Source: an uncultured Bacteroidota bacterium (GTDB taxonomy: Bacteria > Bacteroidota > Bacteroidia > Bacteroidales > P3). From it: a stretch of 34,363 nt of DNA. Below, in pieces: positions 24,231 through 32,881 of this stretch. Both the position numbers and the translations under genes were made by a program. Location of the stretch: the NCBI GenBank assembly GCA_902783595.1, contig CACZRR010000003.1:1-34363 (forward strand). The letters run 5' to 3'. Below the pieces are notes generated by a model. It worked only from the letters and a program-made list of their open reading frames with translations, ran no database searches and was not told the origin of the DNA. Each line of letters begins with the position of its first letter. Within the stretch, counting starts at the first letter, position 1.

Positions 24231-26834
24231 ATGGAGCGGCATTTCGACCCGTGGCAGCAGGAAGCCATTGAGATTTGCGGTGGACGCCACCTGGTGCTAG
24301 CGCCGCCAGGATGCGGAAAAACAGACATCCTCACCGAGCGCGTGGTGCACGCCCACGAACAGGGGGTAGAATACGGCGACATGCTGTGTCTCACCTTCAC
24401 CAACCGCGCAGCCAAAGGAATGGCTCAACGCATCACCGACCGCACAGGAAATCCCGTACCTGACGACCTCTTCGTGGGCAACATTCACCGCTACTGCTCG
24501 CAGATGCTCTTCAACAAAGGTGTGGTGAACCACAACAGCGCCATCATCGACGAGAGCGATGTGGAGAATATCATCCAGGAAGAGCTCAGCAAACGACTGA
24601 ATATCACATGCCGAACCAATGAGCTGATTCGCTTCCAGCATGGTCTTCGCCAAATGGCGACAGGTGTGCGCGGTGATGTGGTGCTGCACAACGAACTCTT
24701 TCATGTCGGCGGCGTCGCCAAACTCTGCGATGTGTTAGGGCTTCCTTTCAATGATGATCAGATAGCCTCCATATACGAGGAGATAGAAACACTGATGGAA
24801 CGCCATAGCGTGCTGCATGAACTGCCAGCGGCCAATATGATGCTCATGGCACGCTCCTACGAGCATTACAAGGAAGAAAACGATCTCCTCGACTATGATG
24901 ACCTGCTAATCATGGCCCACAAGTATCTGATGGACAATGAAGGCACAGAACAACAAATGTCCAAATACCGTTGGATAGAGGTCGACGAGGTGCAGGACCT
25001 CAACGCGCTGCAGTTCGCATTAGTCGATCTACTTGCCGACGACAATGCCACCATCGTATATCTCGGCGACGAGCAACAGGCCATCTTCTCCTTCATCGGA
25101 GCAAAACTGGAGACCCTTGAAGCGCTGAAACAACGCTGCAAAGGCAACATACACCACCTGCACACCAACTACCGCTCACCCCGCTACCTCCTCGACCTAC
25201 AGAACGACTACGCGGTGCGAAACCTCGGCATCGCACGCGGCCTGCTACCCACAACAGACAACAACCCTCCTCATGCCCCCGAAGACCTGTGCATCTTCAA
25301 TACCGGCGACGCACAACTGGAAAGCTACTATGCCGCACGCCTGGCGCAACGCTATGGCTCTATCGACAGCGAGGGCCGTATCGCAATCCTCGTCAGCACC
25401 AACCGCGAGGCCGACGAGGTAGGTGACGCCATGTCAGCCCTCGGAATAGCACATTTCAAGATAAGCGGCACAGACCTTTTCTCGCTGCCCACAATGAGGC
25501 TGCTAACAGCACACCTAAGTGTACTAAACGACGAAATGGTATTCATCGCATGGGCACGGCTGCTATGGGGTCTTAAAGTCAGCGAAAGCTACTCAACGGC
25601 CCGAAGCCTGATGCGCGAAATGCGACGCATAGCACTGCTGCCAAGCGATCTGCTACTCTACGACAACAGCTCCTATCTCGAAGCTTTTGTGCAAGCCTAC
25701 GACACCGAAGAGTTGGTCATCTTCGATACGGAGACCACAGGCCTCGACATCTACCACGACGATATCATCCAGATAGCTGCCATATGCGTGCGACAGGGTC
25801 GCGTGGTGGGTAAGCCCTTCAACATCATACTCGAAAGCGAACGCGAGCTGCCAGCTACGGTGGGTGGCCACGAGAACCCCATGTTGCGTATCTACCGCGA
25901 AAGTCACCGTGTGAAACGCGCAGAAGGACTGCAACGCTTCATGAAATACTGCGAGGGAAAGACGCTCGTGGGGCACAACGTGAATTACGACTACCAAATA
26001 TTACTACACAACCTACAACGCAGCTGTCCCAACATAAACCTCGAAACGCTCTGTCCCCACTACTACGATACGCTGAAATTCATACGCCTGGTACGCCCAC
26101 GCCTGCGAAACTACAAACTGGGGCATCTGCTCGACACGCTACACCTCGAAGGACAGAATAGCCACCAGGCCGATGACGACATCATGGCCACGCTGTCGCT
26201 GCTAAACTACTGTCATGGTGTTGCACGACAGAAGATTGGCGACCAACAGCTATTTCTCTCCTCCCACCAAAGGCAAATAGAGCGGTTCCGAAAAAACTAT
26301 GGAGAAGTGTACCTGCACGGCCTCGGCGCTCGCGAAAAACATTGGGGCGTGGTGGACGAGCTGCAACACGTTTACAATACATTAACATCGGCAGGCCTAG
26401 CAGAGAAAGTAGCCAAGTGGCACCACGTAGTGCACTATCTGGAGAGCGATATGATACGCGCCGACCTCTACCCCACCCTGCGGCAACAACTGGAACGTTA
26501 CGTCACCGATTTCAGTACCTGCAAGGAGGCAGATATCTGTGGCGGAAGCCTCGAGGAACGCTATATCATATCAACCGTACATAAAGCCAAGGGTTTGGAG
26601 TTCGACACCGTAGTTGTATATCACGCCATCGACGGGATATACCCCGGTCAGCGCAGTTGGACAGAGAAACAAATCATGGAGGATGCTCGTCGCCTATTTG
26701 TAGCCCTTTCGAGGTCACGCAAAAGACTGTGCATCATCACCGACGACTACCACGGACGCACACCTCATGTTCTAAGTCCATTTCTGGAGAAAGTCAAGGA
26801 GCATTTCACCCTATATCATAGGAAAGTAAAATGA
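24231..26834 (+). CDS. UvrD/Rep-type helicase with an inserted DnaQ-family 3'-5' exonuclease domain
   Basis: This 867-residue protein is a superfamily-1 helicase split by a nuclease. The N-terminal helicase half has Walker A APPGCGKT (24-31), TFTNRAAKGMAQRI (motif Ia), DEVQD (252-256, motif II) and LHTNYRSPRYLL (motif IV). From about 490 to 665 sits a DEDDh exonuclease: FDTETTGLD (Asp499, Glu501), HNVNYDY and HQADDD (His645, Asp650). The helicase resumes with STVHKAKGLEFDTVVVYHAIDG (motif V, from about 781) and LFVALSRSRKRL (motif VI, about 822-833). Such a protein could unwind DNA and trim 3' ends in repair. It is the third gene of the NUDIX-channel group and meets the kinase gene tail to tail, 1 base apart. 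Confidence 0.93.
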   Translation: MERHFDPWQQEAIEICGGRHLVLAPPGCGKTDILTERVVHAHEQGVEYGDMLCLTFTNRAAKGMAQRITDRTGNPVPDDLFVGNIHRYCSQMLFNKGVVNHNSAIIDESDVENIIQEELSKRLNITCRTNELIRFQHGLRQMATGVRGDVVLHNELFHVGGVAKLCDVLGLPFNDDQIASIYEEIETLMERHSVLHELPAANMMLMARSYEHYKEENDLLDYDDLLIMAHKYLMDNEGTEQQMSKYRWIEVDEVQDLNALQFALVDLLADDNATIVYLGDEQQAIFSFIGAKLETLEALKQRCKGNIHHLHTNYRSPRYLLDLQNDYAVRNLGIARGLLPTTDNNPPHAPEDLCIFNTGDAQLESYYAARLAQRYGSIDSEGRIAILVSTNREADEVGDAMSALGIAHFKISGTDLFSLPTMRLLTAHLSVLNDEMVFIAWARLLWGLKVSESYSTARSLMREMRRIALLPSDLLLYDNSSYLEAFVQAYDTEELVIFDTETTGLDIYHDDIIQIAAICVRQGRVVGKPFNIILESERELPATVGGHENPMLRIYRESHRVKRAEGLQRFMKYCEGKTLVGHNVNYDYQILLHNLQRSCPNINLETLCPHYYDTLKFIRLVRPRLRNYKLGHLLDTLHLEGQNSHQADDDIMATLSLLNYCHGVARQKIGDQQLFLSSHQRQIERFRKNYGEVYLHGLGAREKHWGVVDELQHVYNTLTSAGLAEKVAKWHHVVHYLESDMIRADLYPTLRQQLERYVTDFSTCKEADICGGSLEERYIISTVHKAKGLEFDTVVVYHAIDGIYPGQRSWTEKQIMEDARRLFVALSRSRKRLCIITDDYHGRTPHVLSPFLEKVKEHFTLYHRKVK

Positions 26835-26835
26835 A

Positions 26836-27681
26836 TCAGAGCAAGTGAAGACACTGCTCTATGGGGATACCGAGACGGATATCGTCCTGATTGCGGTTAT
26901 GGTCGATGAGGCGGCGCACGACAGCCATTGCCGACAACGTGCTATCCTTAAGCGTTTCGCCGCTCATCAAATGGCCTATCAGCACTGAAGAAAAAATATC
27001 ACCGGTGCCTGGAAACGCAATGGGTATCTCATCGTAGTCAAGGCGGAAATAGCGCCCCTCTTCGAAATCCTGCACAATACCCTTGATAGGTGTACTGCTA
27101 CGTCGTCCTATAACACAGGGCTGTCCATCGACTTTAGCACTAGTGACTACCACGGCTTTAGCTCCAAGGTCGGCCATTTTGTCCATCAGTACAACCGCTT
27201 GTTCCCACGTCATGCCCTCCTGCCGGAAGGGCGTATCGGTAAGAAGGCAGGCCTCGGTATAGTTCGGGAAAGTGAGGTCGGCCACAGAGACCATATCGCG
27301 CATAAGGTCAATATGGTGCGCGTCGAGCCCATGGTAGAGGCTACCGCTGTCAGCCATCACTGGGTCGACAAAGAGGGCGGTGCCGCTGGCAGCAAGACTG
27401 CGTGAGTAATCAGCGACGAGACGCGCCTGCTCATCACTGAACATATAACCTGTGCAGACAGCATCGAAAGCGAAATGAAGACGCTGCCATACGGGTAAGG
27501 TATCCCTCATATAGGCGGTAGTCTCCATGACGGAGTAGTCACCATAATCGAAATTATTGCTTACCAAAGCAGTAGGCAAATTATAGACAGCGTGACCATA
27601 GTAGGTAAGGATGGGCCACATGGCCACCATCCCCACATGGCTGTGTCCGACAACATCGTTGATGAGGAGTATCTGTTTCAC
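26836..27681 (-). CDS. Pyridoxamine kinase (PfkB-like, ThiD/PdxY group)
   Basis: This 281-residue ribokinase-fold protein begins QILLINDVVGHSHVGMVAMWPILTYYG, matching PdxY/PdxK-type kinases. It contains FVDPVMADSG (substrate and phosphate region), FPNYTEACLLT and the anion-hole motif AFPGTGDIFSSVLIG, whose Asp is the expected catalytic base. It phosphorylates pyridoxal/pyridoxamine for vitamin B6 salvage; a hydroxymethylpyrimidine kinase role is less likely from the N-terminus. It begins 20 bases after queF on the same strand, so it may be carried on the que transcript, although the pathways are unrelated. Confidence 0.88.
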   Translation of the reverse strand: MKQILLINDVVGHSHVGMVAMWPILTYYGHAVYNLPTALVSNNFDYGDYSVMETTAYMRDTLPVWQRLHFAFDAVCTGYMFSDEQARLVADYSRSLAASGTALFVDPVMADSGSLYHGLDAHHIDLMRDMVSVADLTFPNYTEACLLTDTPFRQEGMTWEQAVVLMDKMADLGAKAVVVTSAKVDGQPCVIGRRSSTPIKGIVQDFEEGRYFRLDYDEIPIAFPGTGDIFSSVLIGHLMSGETLKDSTLSAMAVVRRLIDHNRNQDDIRLGIPIEQCLHLL

Positions 27682-27701
27682 CTTGTCTGGAGATTTGTAG
27701 G

Positions 27702-28169
27702 TTATCTTGAGCCAGCGTAGTTGTCCATACGCTGCTGGGCAAGCACTTCGTAACGAGTACCGGGACGACCATAGTTGGCATAGGGGTGTATGCTGATGCC
27801 TCCTCGCGGCACAAAGAGCCCCACCACCTCGATATAGCGGGGATCCATAAGATGCACCAAGTCTTCGAGAATAATGTTCACACAGTCCTCATGAAAGTCG
27901 CCGTGGTTGCGGAAAGAGAAAAGATACAACTTAAGGCTCTTGCTTTCTACCATCTTGACATCGGGGATGTAGAGGATCTTTATCTCGGCAAAATCAGGCT
28001 GCCCTGTAATGGGGCATAAAGAAGTGAACTCGGGGCAGTTGAACTGCACCCAGTAGTCGCGATCGGGGTGGCGGTTCTCGAATGTCTCAAGCACTTCGGG
28101 AGCATAAGTCTGCGGTATCTCCGCTTTGCGACCCAACGATTGCAGGTGGTCTTGTTCACGATTGCTCAT
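27702..28169 (-). CDS. queF: NADPH-dependent 7-cyano-7-deazaguanine (preQ0) reductase, short form
   Basis: The protein is 155 residues from the ATG at 28169, which overlaps the queE stop as ATGA; an upstream start would read through the queE end and was rejected. It shows the nucleophile loop [16 protein letters not shown] (Cys52) and the QueF signature [22 protein letters not shown], in which Glu, Ser-Leu-Lys and the following Asp95 bind and protonate substrate. It reduces the nitrile of preQ0 to preQ1, the last soluble precursor of queuosine. It is the single-domain B. subtilis-type form. It follows queE in the queC-D-E-F operon. Confidence 0.96.
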   Translation of the reverse strand: MSNREQDHLQSLGRKAEIPQTYAPEVLETFENRHPDRDYWVQFNCPEFTSLCPITGQPDFAEIKILYIPDVKMVESKSLKLYLFSFRNHGDFHEDCVNIILEDLVHLMDPRYIEVVGLFVPRGGISIHPYANYGRPGTRYEVLAQQRMDNYAGSR

Positions 28170-28747
28170 GGTATCTGTAGTATTTTGTGTATCTGTAACG
28201 ATAGGGACCACTGAGGATGATCCAGACAATAGCGCACCGTCTCTTCCCTGATAGCGGCATTGCGAACAGGATCACCTGTGTCCATCGGCTGCAGCAGCCG
28301 GTTGTCGGTCCTTATTTTGTCATATCGGGCAGGATCACACGTGCCATCATAGAGCACCTTAAGCTCATCTGCCCATTCCAGCACAGGACGAGCCGCGCTG
28401 CCCAGCCATAGGTCTTTCGGGGAGAGAGTGACCCAATCTATGCCTTCGACAAGAGGCATAGTACCGTTAGTCTCCACGGCCACATAGTAGTGGCGTTGGT
28501 GTAACTCATGCACCAGTTCCTCTGTGAGTTGCCGTAAGGGTTCCCCGCCCGTCATCACCACCATCTTGGCAGGCCACTGAGCTATGGCACCGACTATTGC
28601 CTCCACACTCATCTCCTTTCCGTCTTGGTGTCGCGTATCGCAAAAGGGGCACTGCAGATTGCAGCCACTGAAGCGCACGAAAACAGCAGGGGTACCGCTA
28701 TGGCATCCCTCGCCTTGGAGCGAATAGAATATCTCGTTAACTCTCAT
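28166..28747 (-). CDS. queE: 7-carboxy-7-deazaguanine synthase, radical SAM
   Basis: This 193-residue protein begins [14 protein letters not shown], the QueE start, followed by [16 protein letters not shown] with the radical-SAM cluster ligands Cys29, Cys33 and Cys36 (Cys-x3-Cys-x2-Cys). It then has [13 protein letters not shown] (SAM-binding GGE) and [20 protein letters not shown]. It converts 6-carboxy-tetrahydropterin, made by QueD, to 7-carboxy-7-deazaguanine. The ATG overlaps the queD stop in an ATGA, and the stop overlaps the queF start the same way, so translation of D-E-F is probably coupled. Confidence 0.96.
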   Translation of the reverse strand: MRVNEIFYSLQGEGCHSGTPAVFVRFSGCNLQCPFCDTRHQDGKEMSVEAIVGAIAQWPAKMVVMTGGEPLRQLTEELVHELHQRHYYVAVETNGTMPLVEGIDWVTLSPKDLWLGSAARPVLEWADELKVLYDGTCDPARYDKIRTDNRLLQPMDTGDPVRNAAIREETVRYCLDHPQWSLSLQIHKILQIP

Positions 28748-29091
28748 TCGTCGACCTCGTATGTCGCCACGTTGCCTGCCGTTTCCTGCACATCAACACG
28801 ATAGCAGCCAGGAACCTGCTGGCAACACCAACGCGCCATATTCTCGGCAGTGGGATTGCATCCTATCACGTCGTTCACTACCTGATGATCCAGCCTGTCG
28901 GCGACGCGATGTTTTATATCTGCAAAGTCTACCACCATCCCATTATGATTCAGATCCCGGGCCTTGCAGTAAATAGTGATCTGCCAGTTGTGCCCATGCA
29001 ATTGTGTACATTTACTGGGATAGTCGAGTTCCAAGCGATGTGCCCCGGCAACCTCAAATGTCTTTCTTACGTAATACATATCAGTCTTCAT
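28744..29091 (-). CDS. queD: 6-carboxy-5,6,7,8-tetrahydropterin synthase
   Basis: The 115-residue frame starts MKTDMYYVRKTFEVAGAHRLELDYPSKC; an ATG 4 codons later (29079) would give 111 residues and is equally plausible. The longer choice overlaps queC by 11 bases, the shorter starts 1 base past the queC stop. The zinc ligands are GAHRL and CTQLHGHNW (His-x-His), and the catalytic Cys lies in KCTQLHGH. Other family marks are NGMVVDFADIK, LDHQVVND and PTAENMARW. It converts dihydroneopterin triphosphate to 6-carboxytetrahydropterin in queuosine synthesis. FolE, the first pathway enzyme, is not in the window. Confidence 0.95.
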   Translation of the reverse strand: MKTDMYYVRKTFEVAGAHRLELDYPSKCTQLHGHNWQITIYCKARDLNHNGMVVDFADIKHRVADRLDHQVVNDVIGCNPTAENMARWCCQQVPGCYRVDVQETAGNVATYEVDE

Positions 29092-29743
29092 TGTAGATTG
29101 TGGGGTCGTCAACGCCGGCCTCAGAAAAAGCCTCCCTGCGTTCCGTGCAGGTACCACAACGGCCGCAGTGATGCTCAGCTCCTTTGTAGCACGAATAGGT
29201 GTGACTGAAATCCACACCCAATGATGCACCGCGCCTCACAATTTCTGTCTTGGAAAAATCAGTATAGGGGGCTACAAGGCTGACGCCTTCGTAGGTGCCG
29301 GCCTGCATAGCCTTACTCATTGCGTCCACAAACTGAGGACGGCAGTCAGGGTAGATAGCATGATCGCCACTATGGTTGGCCATGAGTACCTCGTGCAAAC
29401 CTCGGCTTTCTGCAATACCACACGCTATGGAAAGCATGATGCCATTGCGGAAAGGCACTACCGTGGAGCGCATATTGCTGTCATCATAGCGCCCTTCTGG
29501 CACAGCATCGGCACCGCTAGTGAGCGACGAGGGCATATTGACGCGAAAGAAATCAAGGTCAATCACAAGATGTTCAATCCCTAACAGCTGGCAGTGGTAT
29601 GCAGCACACCGCTTCTCGTGGATGGCATGATTGCTTCCATAGTCAAAAGTGACGGCAAGGGCTATGGTATCTCTTCGGTCATAGAGAAGCACCGTCGAGT
29701 CAAGCCCACCAGAATAGATGATAAGAGCGTCTTTTTTTGTCAT
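29081..29743 (-). CDS. queC: 7-cyano-7-deazaguanine synthase
   Basis: This 220-residue ATP-pyrophosphatase has the P-loop YSGGLDSTVLLYD (Ser11-Thr17). It also has FDYGSNHAIHEKRCA, VVPFRNGIMLSIACGIAE and NHSGDHAIYPDCRPQFVDAMS, all typical of ExsB/QueC. The zinc site at the C-terminus is SCYKGAEHHCGRCGTCTERREAF. The enzyme converts carboxy-deazaguanine to preQ0 using ATP and ammonia. It is first in the queC-D-E-F operon on the minus strand. The 84 bases between it and the SIMPL gene contain a small potential RNA structure but no clear TAnnTTTG element, so its promoter is uncertain. Confidence 0.97.
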   Translation of the reverse strand: MTKKDALIIYSGGLDSTVLLYDRRDTIALAVTFDYGSNHAIHEKRCAAYHCQLLGIEHLVIDLDFFRVNMPSSLTSGADAVPEGRYDDSNMRSTVVPFRNGIMLSIACGIAESRGLHEVLMANHSGDHAIYPDCRPQFVDAMSKAMQAGTYEGVSLVAPYTDFSKTEIVRRGASLGVDFSHTYSCYKGAEHHCGRCGTCTERREAFSEAGVDDPTIYNED

Positions 29744-29760
29744 GTCTTGTTTTGTTAAAG

Positions 29761-29808
29761 GGGGTTTCCTCCATGATGAGGCCGGCGCATTGGCAGGTCA
29801 AGTACCCC
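29761..29808 (-). promoter_or_regulatory. Possible structured leader upstream of queC
   Basis: An outer 5-bp stem (29761-29765 with 29804-29808) encloses a 4-bp hairpin (CCTC 29768-29771 with GAGG 29778-29781), and a GCC/GGC pair can also form. The sequence does not match the preQ1-I riboswitch consensus as I know it. The element is weak and may be coincidental. Confidence 0.25.
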
Positions 29809-29827
29809 TGTGTAAAAAAAGAGCGGA

Positions 29828-30517
29828 TTATTTGAGGTAATACTCCACTGTAGTCACCACACGTACCTTCTTGATCTGAGGTGTATTCTCATCGAGATCG
29901 TCAACCTCAAAATAGCCCTGCGAAGCAGTACGCATTTTACCTATCGTGCTATGGCTGTTCTTGGCAAACTCGTCGGCGGCAGAACGTGCATTACCTAAAC
30001 TCTCGGCAATCATAGCCGGCTTGATGTCGTTGAGGCCATGGTACTCATAAGAGGCATAACTATTGCTTATAATGTCAAGCTTCAGCAATTCTCCATCAAT
30101 GGTTTTGGCCAACTGGCCCACAACATCCATCTTGTCGGTAAAGACATTGATGGTCTGGTTGGCGTTATAGCGGAAACGCACATTGTTGGTGTAATAGCCG
30201 TCGTAACGGTCATTGAAGTGTGCCGAGGTATATTTGATTTCCTCATCGGCAAAGCCAGCTTTCTTTAGCAGGGCAATGACAGCCTGCTCACTACGTTCCA
30301 TGGTAGCACGAAGACTGGTGAGCTCGTTATCTTGGTTGCTAAAATTAACACGTAGCACAGCACGGTCGGCGGGCACCTCTTTCTCACAAAGACCCCGAAC
30401 AAGCACGGTATCGTCATAGGATTTAAAGGTCTTCACAGTGCAAACCATAAAGATACCCAACACAAGGGAGGCAAGCACTATGGCTCCACCCAGAATCATG
30501 TTTTTCTTGAAAGGCAT
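29828..30517 (-). CDS. SIMPL domain (DUF541) protein, membrane-anchored
   Basis: This 229-residue protein has an N-terminal hydrophobic helix (MILGGAIVLASLVLGIFMVC) and then a SIMPL domain. The domain includes VLVRGLCEKEVPADRAVLRVNFSNQDNELTSLRATMERSEQAVIALLKKAGFADEEIKYTS, then YRYNANQTINVFTDK and a C-terminal region with ARSAADEFAKNSHSTIGKMRTASQGYFEV. This pattern of alternating strands and a long helix is typical of the periplasmic BP26-like family, whose function is unclear. It starts 22 bases after the DUF799 lipoprotein, so it is likely the last gene of the CsgG-lipoprotein operon. Confidence 0.93.
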   Translation of the reverse strand: MPFKKNMILGGAIVLASLVLGIFMVCTVKTFKSYDDTVLVRGLCEKEVPADRAVLRVNFSNQDNELTSLRATMERSEQAVIALLKKAGFADEEIKYTSAHFNDRYDGYYTNNVRFRYNANQTINVFTDKMDVVGQLAKTIDGELLKLDIISNSYASYEYHGLNDIKPAMIAESLGNARSAADEFAKNSHSTIGKMRTASQGYFEVDDLDENTPQIKKVRVVTTVEYYLK

Positions 30518-30539
30518 ATTGCTTATGGATTAAATAAAT

Positions 30540-31214
30540 TTATTTCACTGTAACGGCAGCGTCGCGGGCCGAAGCAGAGGTCTGCTGGTCAAGCAGGTGC
30601 TGCGGGCTATACCTGCCTCGAGGAATGTCAGAGAAGATGTAGCGGTTGCACTTGCGTGCCGCCACAATATGGTCGGTGGTGGCGGTAGCTATCGCCGACG
30701 CGGCCAAATCAACGAGGGCGCCGAGGAGCGAGTTGGTACTGTTGTTGTTTGACCCCAGATCAAGGTATAGGTCACAGGTGCGCTCAAAAAGAATATCGTT
30801 GGTGGCGGTTGATTTGACAATGTACTTAATTTTTGTCTCTATGCCAAAACCTTTCTTCCTCCACACATCAATGACAGAGAACACCACGGCATCAGCACCA
30901 AATATGCGCGCGAATACCGCTGCATCACGGTCGATAAGCAATTCAGCATCGTAGGCGCTTTCCGCCTTGAGCATCTCCATAGCCAAATGGGGCGACACAA
31001 CATAATAGCCGGCCTCAATGAGAGGATGACTGATGGAGGTATACAGCAAATCTTTAGCCTCCACGTTGGTGGTATTGTTGATAGGAGGCATAACGAGAAT
31101 GGTGGTAGGCTTCTCGTCATAAAGCTTAGGATACTGACTTTGGCGCGTGAACGAGGGACCCATACAAGAGGTCAGCAGAACAGCAGCAAGAAGCAGGAAG
31201 AGCGTCTTTTTCAT
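30540..31214 (-). CDS. GNA1162/DUF799 family lipoprotein
   Basis: This 224-residue protein has lipobox LLTSC followed by MGPSF, with no acidic run after the Cys, so it is likely to face the periplasm. The DUF799 (GNA1162) domain shows TTILVMPPINNTTNVEAKDLLYTSISHPLIEAGYYVVSP, then RIFGADAVVFSVIDVW and TDHIVAARKCNRYIF. The fold resembles TolB-N/CsgG-like periplasmic domains. In other bacteria this family is found next to CsgG-like and DUF4810 genes, as here. Its start overlaps the DUF4810 stop by 4 bases. Confidence 0.92.
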   Translation of the reverse strand: MKKTLFLLLAAVLLTSCMGPSFTRQSQYPKLYDEKPTTILVMPPINNTTNVEAKDLLYTSISHPLIEAGYYVVSPHLAMEMLKAESAYDAELLIDRDAAVFARIFGADAVVFSVIDVWRKKGFGIETKIKYIVKSTATNDILFERTCDLYLDLGSNNNSTNSLLGALVDLAASAIATATTDHIVAARKCNRYIFSDIPRGRYSPQHLLDQQTSASARDAAVTVK

Positions 31215-31642
31215 TTCTGTAGGCGTTTGAGGAGGGGTTCAATAAACTTCACCGACTCTGGATAGAGTTCCATCTCCTTGCGGAGCATCTCAGCACCACG
31301 TTGCGCAAAATCCACCGACGCCATCATTTTGCGTTGCTTTTTGGTGGCATGCTTATCAAATGCTTCCACCGTGGATGGCTGCAGCAACAGGTAGCCGTAC
31401 TCGGCACAGATACCGGGTGGCACCACCTTGCGAGTGCCGCCGGGATGCGTCACCATATCCTCATAGAGACACACCAACTCGCAAATACTTTCTGGACTCT
31501 GCGCATCGTAGTTCCTATAGGCCAACGCTTCGTACTTTGTGGCATCGCCACTGGTACCACCCCAATAGTAGAGGCTCTGCGTAGTGGTGCACGACGTTAA
31601 GCAAAAAGCAATGGCGACGAGGAGAAGGCGTAGATGCTTCAT
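31211..31642 (-). CDS. DUF4810 family lipoprotein
   Basis: This 143-residue protein has lipobox FCLTSC and then TTTQSLYYWGGTSGDATKYEALAYRNYDAQSPESICELVCLYEDMV. The motif SLYYWG is characteristic of DUF4810. The C-terminal half is helical (VPPGICAEYGYLLLQPSTVEAFDKHATKKQRKMM...AELLRKEMELYPES-like), resembling a tetratricopeptide-type pair of helices. It is probably outer-membrane bound, facing the periplasm. The gene overlaps the next gene, DUF799, by 4 bases and the preceding small lipoprotein by 4 bases. Confidence 0.92.
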   Translation of the reverse strand: MKHLRLLLVAIAFCLTSCTTTQSLYYWGGTSGDATKYEALAYRNYDAQSPESICELVCLYEDMVTHPGGTRKVVPPGICAEYGYLLLQPSTVEAFDKHATKKQRKMMASVDFAQRGAEMLRKEMELYPESVKFIEPLLKRLQK

Positions 31643-31983
31643 AGTTCAATCACCTTTTGTTCCGCAGCAGAGACAAAAATCTCTTTCGTGTAGACCTCCT
31701 TGCCGTCACGTGTCACTTGGACACTGTGCCGACCAGGAGAGACCACCACCTGCTGTGTGGCGCTACGCTTGATGTCACGAGCCGCACGGTATGCTTTTTT
31801 CTTCACCGTTTCAAGAGCATAGGTGGTGCCGTCAATAGTGACAGCAATATTGTATCGTTCGGGCGCCATAAAAAGCAGCGCAGCCTCGTCGGCCTTACCA
31901 CTGCTGACAGAGTGCACGCCGACATTGCAAGAAGCAAGGGTAAGCACTATAGCAGCGACAAACAAAGTGGCTATACGTTTCAT
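31639..31983 (-). CDS. Small lipoprotein with PEGA-like domain
   Basis: This 114-residue protein has lipobox LTLASC. The remainder, ALLFMAPERYNIAVTIDGTTYALETVKKK...TQQVVVSPGRHSVQVTRDGKEVYTKEIFVSAAEQKVIEL, has the strand pattern of a PEGA domain, with a Pro-Gly-x-His turn and a closing strand of alternating residues. It lies between the CsgG-like gene and DUF4810, overlapping both by 4 bases, so it is probably part of the same envelope complex. I cannot name the family with certainty. Confidence 0.8.
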   Translation of the reverse strand: MKRIATLFVAAIVLTLASCNVGVHSVSSGKADEAALLFMAPERYNIAVTIDGTTYALETVKKKAYRAARDIKRSATQQVVVSPGRHSVQVTRDGKEVYTKEIFVSAAEQKVIEL

Positions 31984-32849
31984 TTTTCCATCAGATAATA
32001 GTTCAACAAGTCGTTCATATCAACACTTTCGCCTTCGTAGGAGCAAAGGGAAATTTCGGTCTCAGGGGTATCACCCATGGTAGCAAGAACGGTAAGGGAA
32101 CCTATTCGCTTGCCAGGCAGCTCAATCTTGATGCCCGTCTGGGGATTGGTAACGACCTTGCCCTTCTTGTATAGTCCGAAAGTGTCGCCGGCTGCGATAC
32201 CCTGCGAGGCCCCGCCGCCTATCACATAGTTGCCGTCATCAATGGCGAGAAGATAGCCTCGCCATGGTTTGTCCATGCATTTGTTGATGATATTCTCCAC
32301 AAGCTGCGAGAGTGCCGCCGAGATAGCTTTATCGCTGAGAGTAGCGTCGTATCCCGCTGTCCCGCCAATACCAAGGGTGGTCTTGGCAGAAGTCTCTGCA
32401 TATCCCGATGCCTCATCGGAATAGATAATGAGACCAGACGACACATCCACCAACCTGATACTAACACCAGCCTCTACGGTCTGCGTCTTGGTCTGCGAGA
32501 AGATGCGCTGGTCTCCTTCCACTTTTCTTCCGAACTTGGTGATTGAACCCAGGATGATATAGTCGGCGCCAATCTTCTGCATCCCCTCACCAGCCTCTGC
32601 TACGAGCTCTTCAAGGCCATCACGTTCGAGAAGTAGAAATTTTCCACTGGAGGCCAACTTGGCGGAGAGAAGATCAAGAGCCTGCTTGCGCATGGGGTCA
32701 TTGTCACGGTCGTAGAAGAGACCTTTGGCATATTGGGTCTCATTGGTGAAACGGCCTATGGCAACCTTGCGTTTCAATGTCTTGCCGTCCTGGCCGAAAA
32801 CCGGCTGTACCAGCAGCACAGCAAGGAGAAGAAGAAGTATCCTTTTCAT
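31980..32849 (-). CDS. CsgG/HfaB-family protein without lipobox
   Basis: This 289-residue protein has a signal peptide (MKRILLLLLAVLLVQPVFGQDG) but no Cys at the cleavage site, unlike lipidated E. coli CsgG. The CsgG domain shows RKVAIGRFTNETQYAKGLF, KLASSGKFLLLERDGLEEL, GADYIILGSITKFGRK, TVEAGVSIRLVDVSSGLIIYSDEASGYA and AISAALSQLVENII. A C-terminal extension (GYLLAIDDGNYVIGGGASQGIAAGDTFGLYKKGKV) adds a small beta domain seen in CsgG-like proteins outside the curli group. No curli subunit gene is present. It heads the four-gene overlapping chain and may form or organise an envelope complex with the lipoproteins. Confidence 0.9.
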   Translation of the reverse strand: MKRILLLLLAVLLVQPVFGQDGKTLKRKVAIGRFTNETQYAKGLFYDRDNDPMRKQALDLLSAKLASSGKFLLLERDGLEELVAEAGEGMQKIGADYIILGSITKFGRKVEGDQRIFSQTKTQTVEAGVSIRLVDVSSGLIIYSDEASGYAETSAKTTLGIGGTAGYDATLSDKAISAALSQLVENIINKCMDKPWRGYLLAIDDGNYVIGGGASQGIAAGDTFGLYKKGKVVTNPQTGIKIELPGKRIGSLTVLATMGDTPETEISLCSYEGESVDMNDLLNYYLMEK

Positions 32850-32881
32850 ATCAATACTGTTTTAGGTTCATTTCCAAAATG

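Noticed and set aside
29761..29808. A preQ1 riboswitch before queC
   Set aside because: The expected preQ1-I loop and A-rich tail are not seen. I kept only a low-confidence structured-leader entry.
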